DNA of 64,000 nt from positions 6,281,600-6,345,599 of the forward strand of contig NC_056001.1 in NCBI RefSeq assembly GCF_018446385.1, read 5' to 3'. Source of the DNA: Zingiber officinale (Eukaryota; Streptophyta; Magnoliopsida; Zingiberales; Zingiberaceae). Positions 37,260 through 47,942 of this stretch are shown piece after piece (the first letter of the stretch is position 1; each line of letters begins with the position of its first letter). Made by a program: the position numbers and the translations under genes. Under the pieces are notes generated by a model. The model worked only from the letters and a program-made list of their open reading frames with translations, did no database searches and was not told the origin of the DNA.

Positions 37260-37985
37260 AGTAGAAAGTTCAAGCTCAAAGGCATTCGGATCATACACCA
37301 TATCTCCAAGCTTCAAGGCATTCATGTGCCCCCAGGGCATAACGCAGACGGTGGGTGCATAGTAAATATGGCGTAATGGCTAGGGGTCGATTCTCAAAAA
37401 CGGATGACCTGGGATTTACCCCACCTGCGCCTATGGCCTATGTACCTATATGCACCTCCCTCCATATCCGTGGGGCCGATACTAAGAGGGTCGCTAAGGT
37501 AGTGGATCTACCTTTTTTTCAATGCATTCGGGTTATATACTATGCCTCTAACATCGTGCCTTTAAGCTTTAAGGCATTCGGGTCATACACTATGCCTCCA
37601 ACACCATGCCTCCAAGCTCCAAGGTATTCAGGTCATACATCATGCCTCTAACATCATGCTTCCAAGCTTTAAGGCATTTGGGTCATACACCGTACTTCCA
37701 AGCTTCAAGGTATTTGGGTTATACACCATGCCTCCAACGTCGTGCCTCAAAGCTCTGAGGTATTCGATCATACACTGTGCCTCCAACACCATTCTTCTAA
37801 GATTAAAGGCATTCGAGTCATAAACCTTGCCTCCAAGCTCTAAGGCATTTGGATCATACACTGTGCCTCCAATGTCGTGCCTCCAAGCTTCAAGGCATTC
37901 GGGTCATACATTGTACTTCCAAGCTCCAAGGCATTCGAGTCATACACTGTGCCTCCAACGTCGTGCCACTAATCTTTGATGTTCA
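37260..37985 (+). repeat. Tandem array of about 35-50-bp units
   Basis: Imperfect copies of a unit containing AAGGCATTCGGGTCATACAC followed by variable CCTCCAACGTCGTGCCTCCAAGCT-like text. There are about a dozen copies, interrupted by the SINE. It lies in the non-coding internal region of the Gypsy-type element. Confidence 0.85.
37324..37520 (+). mobile_element. SINE-like element
   Basis: A 197-bp stretch unlike the surrounding array. It contains a B-box-like GGGGTCGATTCTC at 37383, a TGGCGTAATGG that could be an A box but sits unusually close to the B box, and a 3' end of T residues (CCTTTTTTTC). It is flanked by AAGGCATTC (37315-37323) and AATGCATTC (37521-37529), a 9-bp target duplication with one mismatch, and the array unit resumes in register after it. 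tRNA origin is inference. Confidence 0.6.
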
Positions 37986-39090
37986 ATCCTAGACTCTTGC
38001 CTCAACTATGAGTTATAAGCGTGCATAGCTCATGCGTCCAATGACTATTCGGTTAGCTGTCCCAGACTCTCACCTCAGTTGCGAGTTATAAGCATTTATG
38101 GGTCACATGCCCAACGCGACCATCCAGTCGGCTATCCTAAACACTTGCCTCAGCTGTGAGTTATAAGCCTACATGACTCACGCACCCAACGACCATTCGG
38201 TCAGCTATCCCAAACTCTCGCCTCGGCTACGATTTATAAGCTTCCATAGCTCACGCGCCAAACGATCATCCAGTTGGCTATCCCAAACTCTCGCTCTAAT
38301 TGCGAGTTATAAGGGTGTATCGCTCATGCATCCAACGACCATCCGGTCGACTATCCCAGACTCTCGCCTCAGCTATGAATTATAAGTATGTATGGCTCAC
38401 GCACCTAGGGACCATCCGGTCGGCTATCCTAGAATCTTGCCTCAGCTGCGCATAAGTGTACATGGCTCACGAGCGAAACGACTATCCGATCGGCTATCCC
38501 CAGACTCTCGCAATAACTGTGAGTTATAAGTGTGCATGTCTCATGCATCCAACAACCATCCGGTTGGCTGTCCCAAACTCTCACCATAGCTACAAGTCAT
38601 AAGCATGCATGACTCACACTCCTAACGACCATTCGGTCAGTTGTCTCATACTCTCACCTCAACTGCTAGTTATAAGTGTGCATAGCTCACTCGCCCAACG
38701 ACCATCTGGTCGGCTATCCCCAGACTCTCACCACAATTGTGAGTTATAAGCGTGCATAGCTCACGCACCGCACGACTATCCGATCGGCTATCCCAGACTC
38801 TCACCTCAACTGCGAGTTATAAGCATGCATGACTCATGCACCCAACGACTATCCAATTGGCTATCCCAAGACTCTCGCCACAACTGTGAGTTATAAGTGT
38901 GCATGGCTCATGCGCCCAACAACTATCCGATCAAATATCCCAGACTCTCACCTCAGCTGCAAATTATAAGCATGCATAACTTATGCGCCCAATGACTATC
39001 CTGTAGGTTATCCCAGACTCTTACCACAATTATGAGTTATAAGTGTGCATGACTCACGTACTCAACGACCATCCAATCGGCTGCCCTAGC
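37986..39090 (+). repeat. Tandem array of about 74-bp units
   Basis: About 15 imperfect copies of a roughly 74-bp unit containing GCGAGTTATAAGCGTGCATG, then GCCCAACGACCATCC and GGCTATCCCAGACTCTC. Unit starts fall near 38003, 38077, 38153, 38228, 38302 and so on to 39031. Non-coding, internal to the Gypsy-type element. From 39090 to 39430 a looser repeat with CATGGGCATGACTCCC and CTCACAAATCGTCG follows. Confidence 0.9.
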
Positions 39091-39637
39091 ACTCTCACTT
39101 GGGCATGGTTCCTAGAACCTCACTTGGGCAAGGCCCCCAATAGCAACCTTACATGGGCATGGCTCCCAATAGCAACTCACATGGGCATGACTCCCAGTTG
39201 ATCAACACTCATCATCAAATGTCGCTCACTCAGCACATACATATCCCCAGCCGATCGGCACTCATCAACAAATCACCGCCCGCTCGACACTTATAAATCT
39301 CCACTCTCTCTACATTCCTTACAAATCGTTGACACTCCTCACAAATCGTCGTTCGTTCGACACTCGCATATCGTCGCTCGACATTCCTCACAAACCGTCA
39401 CTCGTTCAGCACGTCGCATGAATTGCCACTTGACACTTATCCCACATCTTTGATTACTCGAACTCACCACCAACTTGACATAAAGTCAGTCATGCGACAT
39501 CCAAAGATAACGTTAATGTTAACATTGAGTGATAGTGGTTAGAGTCGCTAGCAAATCGGGTGATTAAACAATAGAAGGACTTGGGTCTAATCAGTCGGTC
39601 ATGAACCTCCTTCGACTAGACTTGAAAGGGAAGCTTA

Positions 39638-39729
39638 TGATACGGTATGTTATGAGTGACTCCAAAGGTAATGTGGGGTTGATAGTCAAGGTGAAGATTA
39701 AGATGAGATGACAGTCAAGGTCAAGGTGT
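39638..39729 (+). repeat. Gypsy-type 3' LTR, first part
   Basis: TGATACGGTATG matches the start of the 5' LTR at 33838. After 92 bp it is interrupted by a solo LTR; the LTR continues at 47943. Confidence 0.88.
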
Positions 39730-40433
39730 TGTTGGGACCTAGACATTCGGCTAGAGGGGGTGAATAGCCAATCACCCACTTCTTCACTTCCTACGCTTGT
39801 TAGTGCACAGCGGAAATATAAAACAAATTAACAAGATGAAAGCTAAAACCTAGAGGCAATAAACAAGATAATTAAACCTCTAACACGTTGCGTTTAATGT
39901 GGTTCGGGGATTAGGGCTCCTACTCCATAGCTATGTGTAAGGTGGATGATCCCAATCCGTCGGTTGATGACTTCCCAGAAAACCTCCGACTAGTTCACGT
40001 AGCTCCTTGTGGGCGGAGAAACCTCGCCACAACTCCCACAAGCACGCTTGGGATGCTAGGGCACTTGGAAGACTACTAATAGAGGTTAACCATTTTTATT
40101 TCGTCAACCTTTACCAAACACCCCGAGCTCTATTAAATAGAGTTCAAGAGCAAACACCTAGTTATATTTCCCACCACCAGTCAACTAGTAAAGACACTAG
40201 TCGACTAATTTTAAGTGAAATTTGACTGTTATAGGCCAACGACTCGATACCAGTCAACTGCTGTAGTAACAATCACTTGCTACAATACCTTTTACAGTAA
40301 TGATTGATTGCTATAGTAACAATTGATTCCTACAGTACTAAATGATTATTTTCGCAACCGACGGGCATAGAGACATTTTGTGCCCTATCCCAGTCAACTA
40401 GTCAAACCCTAACCCTAGAATTTGACTCTCGAG

Positions 40434-41867
40434 TGTTGGTGCAACATCCCTCAGGTCAAGGTTGACCTGGTTGACCAAGCTGAGTCTTGGTTTGAGTTTA
40501 GATGTTTGACAATAAGATATTGATTGAAGAAGAGTCAAGTAGGTCAAGGGAGTGACCGGATACTTGACTGGGAAGTCCTAGTGAGTGAAGCTAGGCAGAT
40601 GGAAAGTCCTAGTGAGTGAAGCTAGGCAGATGGAAAACCCTAGTGAGTGAAACTAGGTGGAAGTCCTAGTGAGTGAAGCTAGGCAGATGGAAAGTCCTAG
40701 TGAGTGAAGCTAGACAGATGGAAAACCCTAGTGAGTGAAACTAGGTGAAAGTCCTGGTGAGTGAAGCCAGGCAAGGGAAAATTCAGATGGATCAAGGATG
40801 ATCGGACATCTGGTGTTGGGAAGTCCAAGTAGGTCAAAGGATTGACTGGATACTTGGCATGAGGAAATCCAGATGGGTCAAGGTTGACCAGACATCTGGT
40901 GGAAGTCCAAGTAGGTCAAGGGAGTGACCGGATACTTGGCACGACTAGAAAAGTCCAAGTGGGTCAAAGGGATTGACCAGACACTTGGTGGGAAGTCCTA
41001 GCAAGTCAAAGGAGTGACCAGATGCTAGGCATGGTGTACCAACAGGTCAAGGTTGACCGGGTGTTGGTTTGGTAGGCTTGGGACTTGGTTTTGGGCAAAA
41101 ACCAAGTACTGGATCGATCAGTGGATCGATCCAAGCCTTTCCTAGCGAACAGAGAGCCTCTGGATCGATCCGTGGATCGATCCAGATGTCCCAATCGATC
41201 AGTGGATCGATTGGGACGCGGCTGCTTCGCGCGATAAGCGCTGGATCGATCCATGGATCGATCCAGGCGTTTTTCCCAGAGCACAGAGGCGCTCTGGATC
41301 GATCCGTGAATCGATCCAAAGCCTCCCCGATCGATTGGGAACATTCGAATCGATCGGGATCCGACCGTTGGCGTCGATAAAGGCCGCAGGCGCACGATTC
41401 CTTCGGCAGCTCTTCACCGATTCACTCTAGATCTCTCGCCAACTTCTCCACAGCGCTCTCAAAGATCAGATCGCCAGTTCTTGAAGGATCTTGGAAGCTT
41501 TCCAAGTCAAGAGGCGGATCAAAGGCAAGAAGAGAAGCTAGGGTTAGGGTTTTCTGTACTCATTGTAAGCTTTGCGCTTGTATTTTGTTTCCCTTTCCTT
41601 TCTTCTTGTACTGAGAGTCTTGTAGGGCTTCTCCGCCCTCGGTAGTTACCGAAAAGGAGTGTTTTCATAGTGGAGGGTGCGTGCGTGGTGTGGATCCTTG
41701 GATTAGTCACCTCTTGTGAGGTGGATACCAAGTAAACCAACCTTGTTAGCGTTGTGTGATTGTTTCTGTTATTTTCCGCTGCATATCCTTGAAGAAACAA
41801 GCAACGCCGAGCAACAAAAGAGCAACGAGCTATTCACCCCCCCCTCTAGCTACTTTTGGTCATAACA
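40434..41867 (+). repeat. 5' LTR of gag-only element 1
   Basis: TGTTGGTGCAAC to GTCATAACA. Three zones can be read: about 40434-41090 with W-box cores and 31-bp GTCCTAGTGAGTGAAGC repeats; 41108-41350 with six imperfect palindromes built on TGGATCGATCC; then a TATA-like GATAAAG near 41376, a probable transcribed leader and a telo-box-like AGGGTTAGGGTTTT near 41541. The 129-codon and 103-codon frames here are translations of the palindromes. Confidence 0.9.
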
Positions 41868-41869
41868 AG

Positions 41870-41881
41870 TGGTATCAGAGC
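41870..41881 (+). other. Primer binding site for initiator tRNA-Met
   Basis: TGGTATCAGAGC, complementary to the 3' end of plant initiator tRNA-Met, starts two bases after the 5' LTR. This is the standard Copia primer site. Confidence 0.95.
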
Positions 41882-41999
41882 AAGGCCGCTCTTCACCGGA
41901 ATCATCGCCGGAAGGGTCAAGCATAACAAGAAAAGCTAGAGGGTGAAGAAGTTGGAGCAAATTCTTCAAGTTCAAGACTTCATCAAGCTCAACTTCAAG

Positions 42000-43736
42000 A
42001 TGCAATTCCAAGATGGACTTGGATTTGACACAAGGGTGGCTCCACCATACACTTCCACGAGTTTTGATTCTTGGAAATCAAGAATCGAAAATTTTCTTAT
42101 GATGGAGATAGAGCAATGGTTTGCTCTAATGGAAGGCTTCAAGGCTCCAAGAAATTCAAAGGGCAAAGTTCTAAAGAAAAGCAAATGGAGCCCGGAGCAA
42201 GTCCAAAGGTGCGAGGCAAATGACAAAGTGACCAAGCTTTTGGTCAATTTATTGCCAAGCACCATCCTTTGCAAAATTGGAGAGTTTGAAGATGCAAAGG
42301 AGCTATGGAGCAAATTGGCCAAGCTTCATGAAGAGATCCCCTCCATACAAGATTATGAAGAATCCAAAGAGGGTGACTCTTTGGAGCAAGACCAAGAGGA
42401 GGACTCCGAGGTTGAGAGATGCTCAACCTCCGAAGAAGAGGAAATCCAAGAAGCTTCATCCTCAAGGGAATGCAACGAAGGGAACAAGGAGGGAGCATAC
42501 TCCTTGTTTCAAGTTCAAGATGATGAAGCCTCCACCTCTAGGATTGAGGGGGAGCAATCCTTGGTGACGCCGGATCAAGAAGAAGGAGAAGCTTCTACAT
42601 CCGGGTCAAGTGAAGAAGAAGAAGATGGTGCCACCTCCGAAATTCAAGAAATAGCAAATGGAGGAGCAAGTGCCATCCCTACACAAGAAGGTATAAATGT
42701 TTCAATTAAAAATAAAAATCATATAATATGTTTTGAGTGTAGGGAAAGTGGGCACTACAAGAGCAAGTGTCCCAACTTGGCCAAGAAGAAGGGTCAAGTG
42801 ACGCAAAAGGGCAAGGAGAAGCCCGAGGAGACCATTTCCGGAACAAAGAAGAGCAAGGAGCATATCATATGCTTCTCTTGCAATCAAAAGGGGCATTACC
42901 GGAGTCAATGCCTCAAGGGGAAGAAGATGGTCAAGGCTCAAGGAGGCACAAGTCAAGGGGGAGCCTCTAAGGTAAAAAGGAAGGTAACATTTATTGAGCC
43001 TACCCCTTTACATTATGGTAAAAAGCATGATAGTTCTAACTTCTATCATTTTAATGCGATTTACCATAAGAATAGGAAGCATGAGGGCTTTAAGGAAAAG
43101 CATGTGGCCCTACATGCTAAAACTACTACACTTAAGGCTAGGAGTGTAGGTAAAAGTCTAGGCAAGAACTCTAAGGATTGTAGCGACAAGCCTAGAAACA
43201 AAAATGCTCATGAACTTAATGGAAAAACAAAAACTAAGGACTTAGTGATGGAAAATCAAGTCTTGAGGTCAAGACTTGATAAAATGGAAAAGACCCTAAA
43301 AAGGATGGAAAATATCCTATTAGGGCAAAAAGAGCATAACCTAGGTTTAGGGGTACAAAAGTCATCCAATGGCCATAGAGGTTTGGGATACAAACCAAAG
43401 GCTAAGAAGGATGTGCCCACTTACCATAGAGTTCCATATAGTTATGGAACAAACCCTAGGTCTAGTGGTCAAGCCAAAAATACTAGGGAAGTCATCCCTA
43501 AGAGTATTTTTGCAATAAATGTGACTAAGGCTTCTAAGAAGTCTAAGAAAGTCACAAACAAGGTCACAAGGGAGGCTATCCCTAGAGTTGACCTAGAAAG
43601 TGTGACCAAGGCCTCCAAGAAGCCAAACAAGGTCACTAGGAAGGTATCTAGGGAAGTTATCCCTAGTGAATACCTAGAGCATCCAAGGAGCACCAATAGG
43701 TGTTGGGTTCCTAGGAGCATCTTCTCTACCCCATAG
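42000..43736 (+). CDS. Gag of gag-only element 1, intact
   Basis: An uninterrupted frame of 578 residues from ATG 42000 (MQFQDGLGFD). The frame is open upstream to a GTG at 41943, but the ATG is the better start. Residues from about 20 to 110 form a Copia-type gag (DUF4219/UBN2-like) region, with SFDSWKSRIENFLMMEIEQW and later LLPSTILCKIGEFEDAKELW. A long acidic Glu/Ser linker follows. Two CCHC zinc knuckles (C-X2-C-X4-H-X4-C) start at residues 244 and 291. A coiled-coil candidate (ENQVLRSRLDKMEKTLKRME) lies near residue 419. The end has REVIPRVDL and REVIPSEYL repeats and stops after NRCWVPRS, where a Copia polyprotein would continue into protease. Its job should be to form the particle and bind the element RNA. 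Base use is AG-rich. Confidence 0.93.
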   Translation: MQFQDGLGFDTRVAPPYTSTSFDSWKSRIENFLMMEIEQWFALMEGFKAPRNSKGKVLKKSKWSPEQVQRCEANDKVTKLLVNLLPSTILCKIGEFEDAKELWSKLAKLHEEIPSIQDYEESKEGDSLEQDQEEDSEVERCSTSEEEEIQEASSSRECNEGNKEGAYSLFQVQDDEASTSRIEGEQSLVTPDQEEGEASTSGSSEEEEDGATSEIQEIANGGASAIPTQEGINVSIKNKNHIICFECRESGHYKSKCPNLAKKKGQVTQKGKEKPEETISGTKKSKEHIICFSCNQKGHYRSQCLKGKKMVKAQGGTSQGGASKVKRKVTFIEPTPLHYGKKHDSSNFYHFNAIYHKNRKHEGFKEKHVALHAKTTTLKARSVGKSLGKNSKDCSDKPRNKNAHELNGKTKTKDLVMENQVLRSRLDKMEKTLKRMENILLGQKEHNLGLGVQKSSNGHRGLGYKPKAKKDVPTYHRVPYSYGTNPRSSGQAKNTREVIPKSIFAINVTKASKKSKKVTNKVTREAIPRVDLESVTKASKKPNKVTRKVSREVIPSEYLEHPRSTNRCWVPRSIFSTP

Positions 43737-46060
43737 ATGGGTTAGAGAGTGTCAACTCCGATTAGAAGGGTAGTTAACTCAACTTTGAGGAAATTGACAC
43801 TCAAGGAGCATTTTCAAGGTTTTTGTTAACCTTTGAAAATGAAATGGAATTATTATTTACTCCTTGAAAGAGTAAATTGTGCCTAATGGTGGAAAAATTG
43901 ATTTTAATCTTAAATGGCACATATTGGGAAATTCATAAGAACTACCAAGTTGGGATTTTGGTATGTTCTTAGTAAATTTAAGGCAATCCGGGCCTTGATT
44001 TAAAAGTGCTACTCTTGTGGAAAAATGAAATATGCCAACATTTGAGGATATGCTTACTTTTGACTGGCATAAATTAATCAAGGGAATTAGAAATGCCAAT
44101 TTAAGCTTTGGCATTTTCTTAAAGCACTTTAGGGCAAATCTAGGTTTAAGTTGTAAGTTTAGCTAAGGTTTTAAGGATACTTAGATAGTTAATCTAGGTA
44201 TATTTTATTTATGCTAAATCTTGCCATGATTGTTTGCCCATCATATGTCATAACATCATGTCTATTTTTGCATTCATGTTTTGTTATGAAAAATCCAAAA
44301 ATACCATGTCATGACATTCATACATCATGTAGTTATAGGAATCTTTCTTTTGAAAGTTATTTTATTTTGATGTATGCCATAACATTATCATGCATTAGTT
44401 TATTTCCTTGTAATTAAGGACTAATGGCGTTTAACAACACTTATTAATAAGTGACATCCTAGGTGGATGTCTAATATTTTTAAAAATGCCTAGATAGACA
44501 TGCATGATCCCTAGATTAGGGCAAAACCAAAATCTCACATCTCACAAGGACTATAAGGTGACTTGTACGTGTTTTAGTGTACATTAGATACAAGTGAGAT
44601 GTTAGGAAGATGAACAAAACTCAAGATGTTGATTCAGTGCATTCTTTTGAGTTTTAGGTTCATCAAAACACATAGTTATGTGTTTTCCCATCATTGGGAA
44701 AGCTAATGTACAAGTCATGTGCATTATGCCCAAGGAACATGATGGTATATTGGTTTTGAAAATATTTTTAAAATGTTTTTGGAAAACTTTGGTGAAGGCT
44801 ATCTTTTGATAGTAATCACCATTGAATAGTTAGACACAAACTTGAAGAAAACGCTAAAGTTTTTGCAAGTTTTCAAGTTTGTGTCAATCTTTAAAAATAT
44901 AAAGTATTTTCATAGAAAGCTATTTTTTCATGATTAAGTATGCCCTAAATAATGTCTACACGAAATTTCATGATTTTTGGATTTTTGTAGAATTTTCTAG
45001 GGGTTTCTGAAGTTGACTGAAATGGAATTTCAGAACTCCGATCGATCCATGGATCGATTGGAGTTCCTGAATCGATCCGTGGATCGATTCAGAAGGCAAC
45101 TCTTGCGAGCAGAAGCTCGCTGGATCGATCAGCCGATCGATCCACACATCCTGAATCGATCAGTGGATCGATTCAACTAGGTTGAATCGATTGGAACCCA
45201 ACTCCAATCGATCCAGGACGCTGATTTTGGCTGGGAATGTCTGATTTCAGCACTCTAAACCTATTTTAGTCTAGGTAACCATTCCAAACCCCTAAAAATA
45301 CATTTGTATACATAAAACGGGTGTTTTCGTGTGGAAAACAAGGATGGATTGGTTAAGGAAGACTTCATTGAAGTTTAGGTTGAGGTTTGTTTCAAATTTT
45401 GAACATTTGAATCTCAAAACTTCTAAATCTGGGTTTCCTAAAGGTTTAGGGATTCCAAGTCATTGTTGGTGCAATGACAGAAGTTACCACCATGTCTTTA
45501 GGGGGAGGGACTCTTTAAAGGCATGAAAATTATTTTTCATGAACCTTGGAAGGTGGTTAACCTTCTTTAAAGGAAATGCTCATGGACGAGCTTTTGAACT
45601 TGAAATGGGGAGTGGATATCCTCATTATTTCAAGTGGAAACTCAAGTGGGTAGAAAATGCTCAAGGTTGGGTATTTGTCTACATTGAGGGAGAAGTTAAG
45701 GATAAATGAAGGGTATGAGACCTTCATTGTCGTGTTGATCACAACGAGTGATGTTGTGAACAACGATGAGCAACTCTTCAGGGGGAGAGTTGTCAACAAA
45801 TGGATTTGTTGATGTATACCCAAAATTGGGGCATGGGTTTGATGTGTGCCAATAGGGGGAGAATGAAAGGACTTGTGAATGGGAGTAAGTTAGGCTTTCA
45901 TTACCTAGAGGGAGTTTGCCCTCTTAGGGGGAGAATGAAAAGTCTAACTTATGTGTTCATTACCTAGTGACATGAAGAATGAGGCTATGGGATTAGCTTA
46001 ACTTACATGTGGTATTGTAAGTGTTATTGTGGTATTGTCAAACATCAAAAAGGGGGAGAT
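43737..46060 (+). other. Non-coding 3' internal region of gag-only element 1
   Basis: 2.3 kb with no frame over 90 codons and no trace of pol. Contains palindromes of the LTR type at 45033-45225 (ATCGATCCATGGATCGAT and relatives), repeated GGGGGAG motifs near 45780-45930, and the polypurine tract AAAAAGGGGGAGAT directly before the 3' LTR. Confidence 0.8.
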
Positions 46061-47524
46061 TGTTGGTGCAACATCCCTCAGGTCAAGGTTGACCTGGTTG
46101 ACCAAGCTGAGTCTTGGTTTGAGTTTAGATGTTTGACAATAAGATATTGATTGAAGAAGAGTCAAGTAGGTCAAGGGAGTGACCGGATACTTGACTGGGA
46201 AGTCCTAGTGAGTGAAGCTAGGCAGATGGAAAGTCCTAGTGAGTGAAGATAGGCAGATAGAAAGTCCTAGTGAGTGAAGCTAGGCAGATGGAAAACCCTA
46301 GTGAGTGAAACTAGGTGGAAGTCCTAGTGAGTGAAGCTAGGCAGATGGAAAGTCCTAGTGAGTGAAGCTAGGCAGATGGAAAACCCTAGTGAGTGAAACT
46401 AGGTGAAAGTCCTGGTGAGTGAAGCCAGGCAAGGGAAAATTCAGATGGATCAAGGATGATCGGACATCTGGTGTTGGGAAGTCCAAGTAGGTCAAAGGAT
46501 TGACTGGATACTTGGCATGAGGAAATCCAGATGGGTCAAGGTTGACCAGACATCTGGTGGAAGTCCAAGTAGGTCAAGGGAGTGACCGGATACTTGGCAC
46601 GACTAGAAAAGTCCAAGTGGGTCAAAGGGATTGACCAGACACTTGGTGGGAAGTCCTAGCAGGTCAAAGGAGTGACCAGATGCTAGGCATGATGTACCAA
46701 CGGGTCAAGGTTGACCGGGTGTTGGTTTGGTAGGCTTGGGACTTGGTTTTGGGCAAAAACCAAGTACTGGATCGATCAGTGGATCGATCCAAGCCTTTCC
46801 TAGCGAACAGAGAGCCTCTGGATCGATCCGTGGATCGATCCAGATGTCCCAATCGATCAGTGGATCGATTGGGACGCGGCTGCTTCGCGCGATAAGCGCT
46901 GGATCGATCCATGGATCGATCCAGGCGTTTTTCCCAGAGCACAGAGGCGCTCTGGATCGATCCGTGAATCGATCCAAAGCCTCCCCAATCGATTGGGAAC
47001 ATTCGAATCGATCGGGATCCGACCGTTGGCGTCGATAAAGGCCGCAGGCGCACGATTCCTTCGGCAGCTCTTCACCGATTCACTCTAGATCTCTCGCCAA
47101 CTTCTCCACAGCGCTCTCAAAGATCAGATCGCCAGTTCTTGAAGGATCTTGGAAGCTTTCCAAGTCAAGAGGCGGATCAAAGGCAAGAAGAGAAGCTAGG
47201 GTTAGGGTTTTCTGTACTCATTGTAAGCTTTGCGCTTGTATTTTGTTTCCCTTTCCTTTCTTCTTGTACTGAGAGTCTTGTAGGGCTTCTCCGCCCTCGG
47301 TAGTTACCGAAAAGGAGTGTTTTCATAGTGGAGGGTGCGTGCGTGGTGTGGATCCTTGGATTAGTCACCTCTTGTGAGGTGGATACCAAGTAAACCAACC
47401 TTGTTAGCGTTGTGTGATTGTTTCTGTTATTTTCCGCTGCATATCCTTGAAGAAACAAGCAACGCCGAGCAACGAAAGAGCAACGAGCTATTCACCCCCC
47501 CTCTAGCTACTTATGGTCCTAACA
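46061..47524 (+). repeat. 3' LTR of gag-only element 1
   Basis: 1464 bp, nearly identical to the 5' LTR but with one extra 31-bp repeat unit (46231-46261 region). Ends GGTCCTAACA before TCGAG. Confidence 0.92.
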
Positions 47525-47942
47525 TCGAGTACATTCATTCAACACTCGTCCTCACCCGACCAACCTAGACCTAGCCTTTTAGCCTCCTCCATCAGTCTCG
47601 CGTCCTTCGGATGCCTCCCCATCCTTCACGCCTTGTCTTATGGAGCTTCTGTCAGCCTTGTCCTTATTGTCAGGTCTTCCTTTACTAAGAGGCTCCTCAC
47701 CTCCAGGACTTCAACCATTGCCAAGTCACACTTGGACTTACGTTGCCAAGACTGTATGCTTAGACTTACAACGCCAAGATTCCACTTAGACTTTTACCTT
47801 TGCCAATATCACACTTGGACCTTTTCTTGTTGTACCTATATCCTACACACTCACAATGCATATTAAATACAACAATAAATTTAACTTAAATCTTTGCCTA
47901 AACATCAAAACATATGATCACATATATTGCTCCAATAAGTGC

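Larger units (their letters stand above)
40434..47524 (+). mobile_element. Young gag-only LTR retrotransposon 1 (7.1 kb)
   Basis: LTRs at 40434-41867 and 46061-47524, PBS for initiator tRNA-Met at 41870-41881, polypurine tract at 46047-46060 and a perfect target duplication TCGAG (40429-40433 and 47525-47529). By eye the LTRs differ at roughly 8-10 substitutions, a one-base indel and one extra 31-bp repeat unit in 1.43 kb, so insertion is recent. The 4.2-kb internal region encodes an intact Gag and nothing that resembles protease, integrase or RT. This is the organisation described for TR-GAG elements, which must borrow enzymes from a Copia relative. Confidence 0.92.
39730..47937 (+). mobile_element. 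Solo LTR (about 1.1 kb) split by a younger element
   Basis: Starts TGTTGGGACCTAG and ends CTCCAATA. Its own sequence is 39730-40433 plus 47530-47937, homologous throughout to the solo LTR at 58241-60385. Flanking bases GGTGT (39725-39729) and AGTGC (47938-47942) fit a diverged 5-bp target duplication. It holds repeated CAGTCAACTRGT-like motifs and a TATTAAATAGAG stretch near 40133. No internal region is present, so it is probably a recombination-derived solo LTR. Confidence 0.85.

Noticed and set aside
37260..39090. Regularly spaced repeats resembling a CRISPR array
   Set aside because: The repeats are head-to-tail and imperfect without unique spacers of constant length, and lie in a plant retrotransposon.
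41006..41395. 129-, 103- and 90-codon frames rich in DRSTDRS, GSIQGS and IDPLIDP
   Set aside because: All are translations of the GGATCGATCC palindromes in the LTR; the copy at 46664-47053 has the same cause.
41535..41560. Telomere-like AGGGTTAGGGTTTT
   Set aside because: A single telo-box, common in plant leaders, not an interstitial telomere array.
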